Source: Candidatus Levyibacteriota bacterium
GTDB taxonomy: Bacteria; Patescibacteriota; Microgenomatia; Levybacterales; UBA12049
DNA length: 5,230 bases
Assembly: GCA_018061205.1 (NCBI GenBank)
Contig: JAGOUP010000046.1
Span: 1 to 5,230, forward strand
Direction: 5' to 3'
The notes under the pieces are model-generated. The model did no database searches. It was given only the letters and a program-made list of their open reading frames with translations, and was not told the origin of the DNA. Positions 1 to 4,684 of this stretch are shown here, piece by piece (the first letter of the stretch is position 1; each line of letters opens with the position of its first letter). A program made the position numbers and the translations under genes.

Positions 1-144
1 TGCTGCTTCACCAAATCGCATGATAGAACCACGACCATATTGTTTTTCGATTTGATCCATAGCCATTTGGATAGCGGCTTTTTTCCCGGCGGCTTCTACT
101 TGTTGTCCAGAGGGTTCTGAAAATGCTGCTTTTGTACGTGCCAT
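1..144 (-). CDS. recA: RecA recombinase, N-terminal 48 residues (partial, cut by window edge)
   Basis: RecA is the ATP-dependent strand-exchange protein of homologous recombination and the co-protease of the SOS response, acting on DNA in the cytoplasm. Only the N-terminus is here: the minus-strand frame opens with MARTKAAFSEPSG and reaches residues 29-46, MDQIEKQYGRGSIMRFGE, which closely match the N-terminal helix and first strand of bacterial RecA. The Walker A motif lies outside the window. The first 20 or so residues form an Ala/Lys/Glu-rich extension ahead of the conserved core. I chose the ATG at 142-144 because GAGGG lies 5 bases upstream of it. Another in-frame ATG at 154-156 would add four residues but overlaps that Shine-Dalgarno sequence. 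The gene is divergent from the four-helix-bundle cassette on its right. Identification is firm; the exact start is a little less so. Confidence 0.93.
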   Translation of the reverse strand, partial: MARTKAAFSEPSGQQVEAAGKKAAIQMAMDQIEKQYGRGSIMRFGEAA

Positions 145-181
145 AACTGCCCTCATTGTAATCACCACACAAAAAAAATAC

Positions 182-211
182 AATACATCGAAAGAGAACA
201 GAAGATATCAA
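182..211 (-). promoter_or_regulatory. Candidate sigma70-type promoter of recA
   Basis: Read on the minus strand, TTGATA (206-211, one mismatch to TTGACA) is followed after 18 bases by TGTATT (182-187, four of six matches to TATAAT). This would start transcription about 30 bases upstream of the recA ATG, leaving room for the GAGGG Shine-Dalgarno sequence. The region is AT-rich, so chance matches are possible. Confidence 0.4.
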
Positions 212-224
212 AATGAATCAATCG

Positions 225-266
225 TTTGGAATATAGAAAAATACGCGAACTACAATTCATTCCAAA
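225..266. repeat. Short inverted repeat upstream of recA, TTTGGAAT / ATTCCAAA
   Basis: TTTGGAAT at 225-232 and ATTCCAAA at 259-266 are perfect 8-base inverted arms separated by 26 bases. They lie between recA and the heptad-repeat cassette, just upstream of the candidate recA -35. The arms could be an operator pair or a hairpin. GAACTACAATTC (247-258) abuts the right arm and is one base off the GAAC-N4-GTTC form of Gram-positive-type LexA sites. Function is unknown. Confidence 0.3.
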
Positions 267-290
267 GCTTTGTATGTTAAAATAACTCTT

Positions 291-322
291 AATTACGAAT
301 TAATAATTACGAATTACGAATT
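291..322. repeat. Left heptad array, AATT+ACG type, 4.5 units
   Basis: The tract reads as the palindromic tetramer AATT separated by three-base spacers in the order ACG, AAT, ACG, ACG, giving a strict 7-base period. It lies just before the ATG of the four-helix-bundle gene. Because 7 is not a multiple of 3, reading through it yields the cyclic peptide NYELIITNYEL in the frame of that gene. Confidence 0.85.
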
Positions 323-326
323 GACG

Positions 327-692
327 ATGAAAGAGAATATCGTTCAACAAAAAAGTTATCAATTTGCAATTAGCATAGTACAATTGTACAAATACTTAAC
401 GCAAATAAAAAAGGAATACGTTCTTTCAAAACAAGTATTACGAAGTGGAACAGCAATTGGAGCAAACATTGAAGAAGCGATTGGTGGACAATCAAGAAAA
501 GATTTTATTTCAAAATTATCAATTGCGTATAAAGAAGCTAGAGAAACAGTCTATTGGTTGAGATTATTGCATGATACAAATTATCTAAATCAAAAAGAAT
601 TTGATTCTCTGCTTGACTCATCGAATGAATTAATAAGAATTATTGGTAAAATACAAACAACAACAAAAAATAATCAAAAAATTAATTCGTAA
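327..692 (+). CDS. Four-helix-bundle protein (23S rRNA IVP / S23 family)
   Basis: The 121-residue product belongs to the four-helix-bundle family first seen as proteins encoded by 23S rRNA intervening sequences; Avd of diversity-generating retroelements is a distant relative. Members form ring-shaped homopentamers with a basic surface, and the biological role of stand-alone copies is not settled. The hallmark stretch is at residues 34-53 (SKQVLRSGTAIGANIEEAIG), followed by SRKDF, a helix with Ala-Tyr-Lys-Glu-Ala-Arg-Glu-Thr (67-74), and W77. Length is normal for the family. The first ATG (327) lies immediately after the left heptad array. A TTG at 270 would add 19 residues encoded mainly by the array, which I regard as untranslated. 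No Shine-Dalgarno sequence is visible. The stop (690-692) is inside the right array, so the repeats touch both ends of the gene. Confidence 0.9.
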   Translation: MKENIVQQKSYQFAISIVQLYKYLTQIKKEYVLSKQVLRSGTAIGANIEEAIGGQSRKDFISKLSIAYKEARETVYWLRLLHDTNYLNQKEFDSLLDSSNELIRIIGKIQTTTKNNQKINS

Positions 693-715
693 TTATTAAT
701 TCGTAATTCGTAATT
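683..715. repeat. Right heptad array, AATT+CGT type, 4.5 units
   Basis: This is the counterpart of the left array in inverted orientation: AATT tetramers separated by CGT, ATT, CGT, CGT. Bases 683-708 are the exact reverse complement of 291-316. The odd spacer (ATT) is displaced by one unit relative to a simple mirror of the left array, so the two arms pair best with a 7-base offset. The array contains the stop codon of the four-helix-bundle gene and ends 16 bases before the tRNA. Confidence 0.85.
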
Positions 716-731
716 TATTAATTGATTAACC

Positions 732-802
732 CGGGGTGTAGTTTAATGGTAGAATGAGCGGCTGGGGGTCGCTTGGCTGGAGTTCGATTCTCCGCACCCC
801 GA
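732..802 (+). tRNA. tRNA-Pro (anticodon GGG)
   Basis: The 71-base sequence folds into a full cloverleaf. The acceptor stem CGGGGTG (732-738) pairs perfectly with CACCCCG (795-801), and A802 is the discriminator. The D arm is GTTT/GAAT with a short seven-base loop holding GG. The anticodon stem AGCGG/TCGCT (one G-U pair) encloses the loop CTGGGGG with anticodon GGG at 764-766, U33 before it and G37 after it. A four-base variable loop follows, then the T arm TGGAG-TTCGATT-CTCCG. C1-G72 with A73 is the usual proline identity set. GGG reads CCC and, by wobble, CCU. CCA is not encoded (the next bases are CAC), so CCA-adding enzyme is required. Confidence 0.95.
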
Positions 803-816
803 CACACAACAAGTTG

Positions 817-822
817 TATACT
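817..822 (+). promoter_or_regulatory. Candidate -10 (TATACT) for a leaderless start of the DUF333 gene
   Basis: TATACT matches the -10 consensus at five of six bases and ends 7 bases before the ATG at 830, so transcription would begin at or next to the start codon. This agrees with the lack of a Shine-Dalgarno sequence. No -35 hexamer is visible at the usual distance, where the tRNA 3' end lies, so read-through from the tRNA is the alternative. Confidence 0.35.
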
Positions 823-829
823 AATAACA

Positions 830-1258
830 ATGAGAAAAGTTATTCTTCTGGTTTTGACTGTTGTTTTGATTGCGGGACTGATCCCTTTTTTCCAAGGAAC
901 CAAAACTACCTCCTCTCCTATAACAACTGAAAAATACCAAAAACAGAGATTGGCAAATCCAGCATCAGTGAATTGTGAAAAAGAGGGCGGCACAACAGTC
1001 ATCCAAACCAATGGCAGTGGAGGACAATATGGACTCTGTATGTTCGAGGATGATATGGCATGTGAAGAATGGGCGCTGTTTCGAAAAGAATGTCCTGTTG
1101 GGGGTATCAAAACCACAGGATTTGACACCATAGAGCAAAAATATTGTGCATGGATCGGTGGGCAAACACTCGCAGTTGAAAACGCAACTTGTACCATGCC
1201 TGATGGGACAGTATGTCGTGATGATGCCTTATATAATGGTACCTGCCCAGCAAACTAG
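830..1258 (+). CDS. Small exported or anchored protein with two DUF333-like Cys-rich repeats
   Basis: The 142-residue protein starts with MRK and a hydrophobic run (residues 4-21, ending IPFF), a signal peptide or membrane anchor without a lipobox cysteine. A short linker leads to a DUF333 domain ('putative hemolysin' family) at about 41-90, with the typical ANPASVNC, GGQYGLC, CEEWA and C-P elements. The function of DUF333 is not established. A second, shorter copy follows at about 105-140. Cysteines are at 49, 70, 78, 88 and 106, 121, 129, 139; in both copies the last three are spaced by 7 and 9 residues, so four disulphides per protein are plausible outside the cytoplasm. I chose the ATG at 830 because the frame upstream runs into the tRNA and the hydrophobic segment follows directly. 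The phosphohexomutase gene begins 3 bases after its stop, suggesting one transcript. Confidence 0.85.
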   Translation: MRKVILLVLTVVLIAGLIPFFQGTKTTSSPITTEKYQKQRLANPASVNCEKEGGTTVIQTNGSGGQYGLCMFEDDMACEEWALFRKECPVGGIKTTGFDTIEQKYCAWIGGQTLAVENATCTMPDGTVCRDDALYNGTCPAN

Positions 1259-1261
1259 TGT

Positions 1262-2656
1262 ATGATTCCTCCTTTTGTAAAAAAATTTGATTTTCGAGGC
1301 GTTTATAATACTGATATCACTGATCGTGATAGCTATTATCTGGGTCTCGCACTCTCCCAAACGCTTTCCCCCAAAAAAGTACTCATCGGATGGGATACAC
1401 GACTATCCAGCAAACAGTTAGCGTTGCGATTCATGAATGCACTCAAAACAAAAGGTGTCACCGTTGTTTATACAAACGAGTGCCCTATAGATTATGTCAC
1501 TGCTGGTGCGAATGCGTTGGCTGTTGATCTCTCCGTTATGTTCACCGGCTCACACAACCCATGGAACTGGACAGGACTGCTGATGCATACAAAAGGAGGC
1601 GAATCTATCACAGGAATACTTGTTGAAGAGATTCTCAAAAACTATACTGACGTACAAAACGAACCATATGTTGGAGAGAACACACCTCTTTCAGATTTTG
1701 AAAATATCACAGAGACTCTCGAAACACTTTATACTGAAAAACTAAAAACACTCATTCCCTTAAAAGAAATAAAACCTTTCTCAATACTCGTTGATATCGG
1801 AGATGGATCAGGAGATAAAGCACTGAAACTCCTGGAGAAACTCCTCCCCTACGTGACATTTGAGAAGATCAACAACCGAGGCGTGTATGATGCTGACTCA
1901 TCACACACTGCTGACCCATCAAATCTTGAAAACATGCAAGATCTCATAACAGGAATGAAAGAAAAATCATATGACGCTGGTTTTGCATTTGACAGTGATG
2001 CTGATCGAGTACTCGGTGTTGATGAAACAGGAAACTATCTGAATGGTTCACTCCTCGGCAGTGCAATAGTGGATGTATTCTCAAAACTACAATTTGCTGA
2101 TACTAAATTTGGGTATGCGGTAGATTGCGGTGTTTCGTTTTACAATACGGTGAAACAACATAAAAATTGTACTGTCCAACCACTTCCTGTTGGGAGATCA
2201 CTCATGCGAAATATGATCAAAGACAACACCATAGACGTGGCCATAGAAAATGTCGGGCATTTTTATATCCGTGATTTTTTCATGACAGATTCAGCAGTCT
2301 TTACCATCGCTGTTCTGCTCTATTGGATGAGCACCAATGGATCGATTTCATCACTTGCAGAAAAACACCCAGATGGGCAGCGTGAACAACTTTTTGTTCC
2401 CCTATCAGAAACGAGCAATGCTGTATCAGCATTGGTATTCAAAAAACTACAGGAACTCTATCCAAATCAGGAAATCAAGAAAATAGAAGTTGATGGTATA
2501 CGATTTGAAGTAAAAGAAAAAAATGAATTACACACATGGTTCTCGATGCGACAATCAGGCTATGAGAAAATCCAGAAGTATTTCTTCGGCTCACTCAATA
2601 AAGAAACATTTGGAACACTACAAAAAACGATAAAAGAAGCACTCGCTATTTCTTGA
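1262..2656 (+). CDS. Phosphomannomutase/phosphoglucomutase-like enzyme (alpha-D-phosphohexomutase)
   Basis: The family interconverts hexose 1- and 6-phosphates through a phosphoserine and feeds sugar-nucleotide synthesis in the cytoplasm. The 464-residue length suits the PMM/PGM subgroup. Motifs in order: the N-terminal FDFRGVYNTDI (9-19); GWDTR (43-47); the phosphoserine loop TGSHNP (95-100, Ser97); the Mg loop DSDADR (244-249, Asp 244, 246, 248); the sugar-specificity loop ENVGH (329-333); and the C-terminal phosphate loop RQSGYEK (430-436). Several depart from common forms: TGSHNP for TASHNP, GWDTR for GRDTR, ENVGH for ExSGH, and RQSGYEK for RPSGTEP. The residues needed for chemistry (Ser97, the three Asp, Glu329, His333, Arg430, Ser432) are present, so it is probably active, but the substrate cannot be named. 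The start ATG is 3 bases after the DUF333 stop, without a Shine-Dalgarno sequence, so coupled translation is likely. Confidence 0.9.
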   Translation: MIPPFVKKFDFRGVYNTDITDRDSYYLGLALSQTLSPKKVLIGWDTRLSSKQLALRFMNALKTKGVTVVYTNECPIDYVTAGANALAVDLSVMFTGSHNPWNWTGLLMHTKGGESITGILVEEILKNYTDVQNEPYVGENTPLSDFENITETLETLYTEKLKTLIPLKEIKPFSILVDIGDGSGDKALKLLEKLLPYVTFEKINNRGVYDADSSHTADPSNLENMQDLITGMKEKSYDAGFAFDSDADRVLGVDETGNYLNGSLLGSAIVDVFSKLQFADTKFGYAVDCGVSFYNTVKQHKNCTVQPLPVGRSLMRNMIKDNTIDVAIENVGHFYIRDFFMTDSAVFTIAVLLYWMSTNGSISSLAEKHPDGQREQLFVPLSETSNAVSALVFKKLQELYPNQEIKKIEVDGIRFEVKEKNELHTWFSMRQSGYEKIQKYFFGSLNKETFGTLQKTIKEALAIS

Positions 2657-2657
2657 G

Positions 2658-2701
2658 TTGAAAATAATGGGTCTTTATTCAATTTTGAGGGAAAATTTTT
2701 T
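2658..2701 (+). terminator. Possible weak terminator after the phosphohexomutase gene
   Basis: Two overlapping AT-rich hairpins follow the stop at 2656. The first pairs TTGA (2658-2661) and ATAA (2664-2667) with TTAT and TCAA (2675-2682), has a two-base bulge, and is followed by TTTT. The second is AATTTT (2681-2686) with AAAATT (2692-2697), followed by TTTT. Both lack G-C pairs. The second lies inside the 3' end of the convergent SGNH gene, whose stop is only 22 bases away. Confidence 0.3.
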
Positions 2702-3599
2702 CTTCTTGGATTCTTTTTGTCATAATTCTCCCCATCAATGAAAGTCCTTCTTCAGACGGATGGATATTGTCATCTGGATTTATATACTTTGTGTCTCCAT
2801 CACCCGTTACATCCAGTGACTCTTGATACGCATTGATCAGTGGAATGTTATGCTCTAGAGCATAATCTCTATGATTTGTTATATACTCAATCCGCTCCTC
2901 AGCCTCTGTCCATCGCCCATCCGCATCTGAATCCGTTACTTTTTGCCCATACGTTTTTTTATCAGGAGCAATAGTCAGAAGAAACGTAATAACAGTATTC
3001 GGAAAACGATTTGTCAGAGTTGTCATAACGTCCGTGAGTACTTCTTCCTGTTTTTTGAGACCTTCCGTTCTCCCTAATTGTGAAAGCGGGTTGTACCCGA
3101 ATGATTCGATGATGATAACCTCGGGCTCACCATCTAAAATCGGCTGCAGCAACAAATCATGATCTGCTTGTACTGATTCGTGAAGCCGCTGTGGCAATAA
3201 CAAAATATTTTGATTTGCCTGCGCATAATTTGATATTTCAAAAAATTCCCCAGGGTAAGCCGAGGAAAGCATTTCATTAAATTTTCCGCCTCTTGGACCA
3301 AACGCATGTGTCATAGAATCCCCAATCAGATAAATATCGTATCGATCTGATTTTGCAAGCAGCGGCCTTTTGTATATTGTGAATGGTGTATCCGTCGGCT
3401 GGATAGAAGGTTTCATCGATGCTTCAATGGTCGGAACAGGCAATACTGTTTTTGTAATATAAGGTTTTTTCCATGAATATCCCCATATCAAAACGCATCC
3501 AATGAGAAATAGGCATACTATCCCACATTGCATGATTCTTCTTTTATAAAGATTCACCCATTGCCTCATCACTTCATACTTTTTATAAAATCCTCGCAT
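2679..3599 (-). CDS. Membrane-anchored SGNH/GDSL-type hydrolase with two EF-hand-like loops
   Basis: SGNH hydrolases are esterases or acyl-transfer enzymes. Residues here are numbered from the TTG at 3618-3620. A basic N-terminus precedes a membrane segment (about 31-49), then a Pro/Thr-rich linker (51-80) and the catalytic domain, which would face outwards. Block I is IGDSM (99-103, nucleophile Ser102). Block III is GYN (175-177) with Pro where GxND has Asp. Block V is DNIHP (284-288, Asp284/His287). No clear block II glycine is seen. An EF-hand-type loop D-S-D-A-D-G..E spans 230-241, and a dockerin-like loop D-V-T-G-D-G-D..N spans 270-281, next to block V. I start at the ATG at 3597-3599; TTG 3620, ATG 3569 and ATG 3533 are alternatives, and all keep the anchor. 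No good Shine-Dalgarno sequence decides it. The substrate is unknown; an envelope glycan or lipid is inference. Confidence 0.85.
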   Translation of the reverse strand: MRGFYKKYEVMRQWVNLYKRRIMQCGIVCLFLIGCVLIWGYSWKKPYITKTVLPVPTIEASMKPSIQPTDTPFTIYKRPLLAKSDRYDIYLIGDSMTHAFGPRGGKFNEMLSSAYPGEFFEISNYAQANQNILLLPQRLHESVQADHDLLLQPILDGEPEVIIIESFGYNPLSQLGRTEGLKKQEEVLTDVMTTLTNRFPNTVITFLLTIAPDKKTYGQKVTDSDADGRWTEAEERIEYITNHRDYALEHNIPLINAYQESLDVTGDGDTKYINPDDNIHPSEEGLSLMGRIMTKRIQEEKIFPQN

Positions 3600-3689
3600 C
3601 TTTATCTTAGCGTACCACAAAGCACCAACTCAATTTGCATGAAAGAAAAAATAATGTCCATTTGCTGTCAAGCAATTATTTTCTCTCCC

Positions 3690-3698
3690 TGTTAAACT
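3690..3698 (+). promoter_or_regulatory. Candidate extended -10 (TGT-TAAACT) for the 52-codon gene
   Basis: TG at 3690-3691, one base, then TAAACT (3693-3698, four of six matches) form an extended -10 ending 6 bases before the ATG at 3705. This predicts a leaderless mRNA, consistent with the missing Shine-Dalgarno sequence. No matching -35 is visible. The region 3621-3704 is the divergent intergenic spacer between this gene and the SGNH gene to its left. Confidence 0.33.
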
Positions 3699-3704
3699 GA
3701 TCTT

Positions 3705-3863
3705 ATGATGAATGGAAGATGGCATACGGCCATGCCCATGCAGAAAAAGCCAACGCTTGATCAAAGAATCAAATGGCACATCATGCACCACACCACCTGC
3801 CACTGTCGAGCTATTCCTGGAAAAATAGCAAAAGAAATGAAGAGAAGAAAGATTATTGTTTAA
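3705..3863 (+). CDS. Short basic His/Cys-rich protein, 52 residues, unrecognised
   Basis: I cannot name this protein. Its 52 residues start MMNGRWHTAMPMQKK and continue with PTLDQRIKWH, a His/Cys cluster (H25, H28, H29, C32, H33, C34), RAIPGK, and a strongly basic tail (KEMKRRKIIV). The H-x2-H-H-x2-C-x-C spacing could bind a metal, but this is inference. Evidence for a real gene: the frame opens after a stop at 3693-3695, so ATG 3705 (or 3708) is forced; the content is rich and non-repetitive; a promoter-like extended -10 precedes it; and it fills an otherwise empty gap. Its TAA overlaps the stop of the convergent SGNH gene by four bases (TTAA, 3860-3863), leaving no room for a terminator between them. 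There is no Shine-Dalgarno sequence. It is soluble, with no signal peptide or membrane segment. Confidence 0.62.
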   Translation: MMNGRWHTAMPMQKKPTLDQRIKWHIMHHTTCHCRAIPGKIAKEMKRRKIIV

Positions 3864-4660
3864 TCTTTAACACAATGAGACGGTTGCTGTTTTAACGATT
3901 CATCAAGTGCTTTTTCTAATACCGTATTCCATACAGCATATCCTCTGTTATTTGGATGAAAATTATCTGAAGCATACAAAGACTGATCTTTTTTAAATAT
4001 CGGCCCAACCTTTTCAAAAATAGGAGCATAGGTAAGTTGTTGCTTTTGCACTGTGGTTTTGAAAATGGTATTTACTCTCTTACTTTGCCATGTTGCGAGA
4101 TTTGAAAGTGGTGGAATAAATCGTTTCACTGTACCCATATCAGGAGACCCCGTAAGGACAATTTTCATCTCACAATTATTTGCAAGTAATTTTCCAACAA
4201 GCATATCTAAATCACGCTCGAGTGATGACAAAGAGGTCACATGATTGACGTCATTTGCACCAACTGAGAGTAACACGACATCTGGCTTTGTCTTGAGTGC
4301 TTGTGGCAGTTGGACTGCTAACACATCAGAAACAGTAGCTCCAGAAATTGAGAAATTTTGCATCGCAACAGTACCTTTTTTCGCTAAATGTTTTGCCGTA
4401 GTGACTGCTATTCCTTTTTTATAATCAGCACCTTGCCCAGCAGCTGTACTATCTCCCATAACAACATATCGATAGGTAGTGTCACCATTTCCAAATGTTT
4501 TCACTTCAGATGAAGGATTAGTAAAAGGAGGAACTTTCCCCCAATTGAATGCAACAAATAACGGCACGAAAAGAAAGAGCAGTAATAAAACGGTAATGAT
4601 GATAAAAATCACTTTATAAATATATGTAGAGTATACCATGGAAACGAGATCGCCTTTCAC
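3860..4660 (-). CDS. Membrane-anchored SGNH (GDSL-like) hydrolase, canonical catalytic motifs
   Basis: This is a lipase/esterase-type SGNH hydrolase. From the GTG at 4660 it has 266 residues: a cytoplasmic N-tail, a hydrophobic helix (about 17-38), a short linker, and the catalytic domain outside. All four blocks are present: I, MGDSTAAGQG (68-77, nucleophile Ser71); II, SGATVSD (106-112, oxyanion Gly107); III, GAND (134-137, Asn136); V, DNFHP (232-236, Asp232/His235). It should therefore be active, but the ester substrate cannot be inferred. GTG 4660 overlaps the stop of a six-codon minicistron that has a strong Shine-Dalgarno sequence, which favours this start. ATG 4639 (seven residues shorter) is the alternative. 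It lies 64 bases downstream of the unrecognised gene at the right edge, on the same strand, and may share its transcript. It is clearly different in sequence from the SGNH protein to its left. Confidence 0.92.
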   Translation of the reverse strand: MKGDLVSMVYSTYIYKVIFIIITVLLLLFLFVPLFVAFNWGKVPPFTNPSSEVKTFGNGDTTYRYVVMGDSTAAGQGADYKKGIAVTTAKHLAKKGTVAMQNFSISGATVSDVLAVQLPQALKTKPDVVLLSVGANDVNHVTSLSSLERDLDMLVGKLLANNCEMKIVLTGSPDMGTVKRFIPPLSNLATWQSKRVNTIFKTTVQKQQLTYAPIFEKVGPIFKKDQSLYASDNFHPNNRGYAVWNTVLEKALDESLKQQPSHCVKD

Positions 4661-4677
4661 GTCATTAAAAATATCAT
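4657..4677 (-). CDS. Possible six-codon leader minicistron (MIFLMT) overlapping the SGNH start
   Basis: On the minus strand an ATG at 4675-4677 is followed by five more codons and TGA at 4657-4659. That TGA overlaps the GTG start of the SGNH gene as GTGA. The ATG has a strong Shine-Dalgarno sequence, GAGGAG, 7 bases upstream (4685-4690). Ribosomes ending here could restart on the GTG, giving translational coupling. It may instead mark a frameshift or a site that merely resembles a start. Confidence 0.35.
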   Translation of the reverse strand: MIFLMT

Positions 4678-4684
4678 CGTCGAT

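Larger units (their letters stand above)
276..730 (+). mobile_element. IVS-like cassette: four-helix-bundle gene bracketed by inverted heptad-repeat arrays
   Basis: A four-helix-bundle gene is enclosed by two arrays of the same 7-base unit in opposite orientation (291-322 and 684-715). Between them they give a perfect 26-base inverted repeat, 291-316 with 683-708. An outer pair GTTAA (276-280) and TTAAC (726-730) also matches but is short enough to be chance, so the outer ends are uncertain. In RNA the arms would pair and present the ORF in a large loop. Established knowledge: intervening sequences inserted in 23S rRNA of several bacteria have this plan, a terminal stem around an ORF of the S23/IVP family. 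The cassette is clearly richer in A+T than the genes to its right, which fits transfer. No transposase and no convincing target duplication are visible, so 'mobile' is inference. Confidence 0.5.

Noticed and set aside
8..211. 67-codon minus-strand frame
   Set aside because: It overlaps recA in another frame and has no recognisable content; recA identity in the true frame is clear.
270..326. TTG-initiated N-terminal extension of the four-helix-bundle protein
   Set aside because: The extra 19 residues are mostly translated heptad repeat (NYELIITNYEL); family members start near the ATG at 327.
806..817. ACAAC-AA-GTTGT inverted repeat after the tRNA as a terminator
   Set aside because: The two-base loop and lack of a following T-run make it an unlikely terminator.
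773..829. Upstream extension of the DUF333 gene into the tRNA
   Set aside because: It would start inside the tRNA anticodon stem and put about 19 residues before the hydrophobic signal; the ATG at 830 is preferred.
965..1165. 66-codon minus-strand frame
   Set aside because: It is antisense to the conserved Cys-rich repeats and has no start signal.
718..1197. 159-codon minus-strand frame
   Set aside because: It runs antisense through the tRNA and the DUF333 gene and has low-quality composition; it is a shadow.
3666..3671. Perfect minus-strand TTGACA as the -35 of the first SGNH gene
   Set aside because: No -10-like hexamer lies at 16-18 bases (the positions read TTTCTT and similar), so it is not called as a promoter.
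3646..3682. Inverted AT-rich arms (AAAATAAT/ATTATTTT) and a TTGCT/AGCAA hairpin as a terminator or operator
   Set aside because: The stems are short and A/T-only or five pairs, there is no clear U-run, and no gene ends just upstream.
4053..4244. 63-codon plus-strand frame
   Set aside because: It is antisense inside the second SGNH gene, covering its conserved block III region; it is a shadow.
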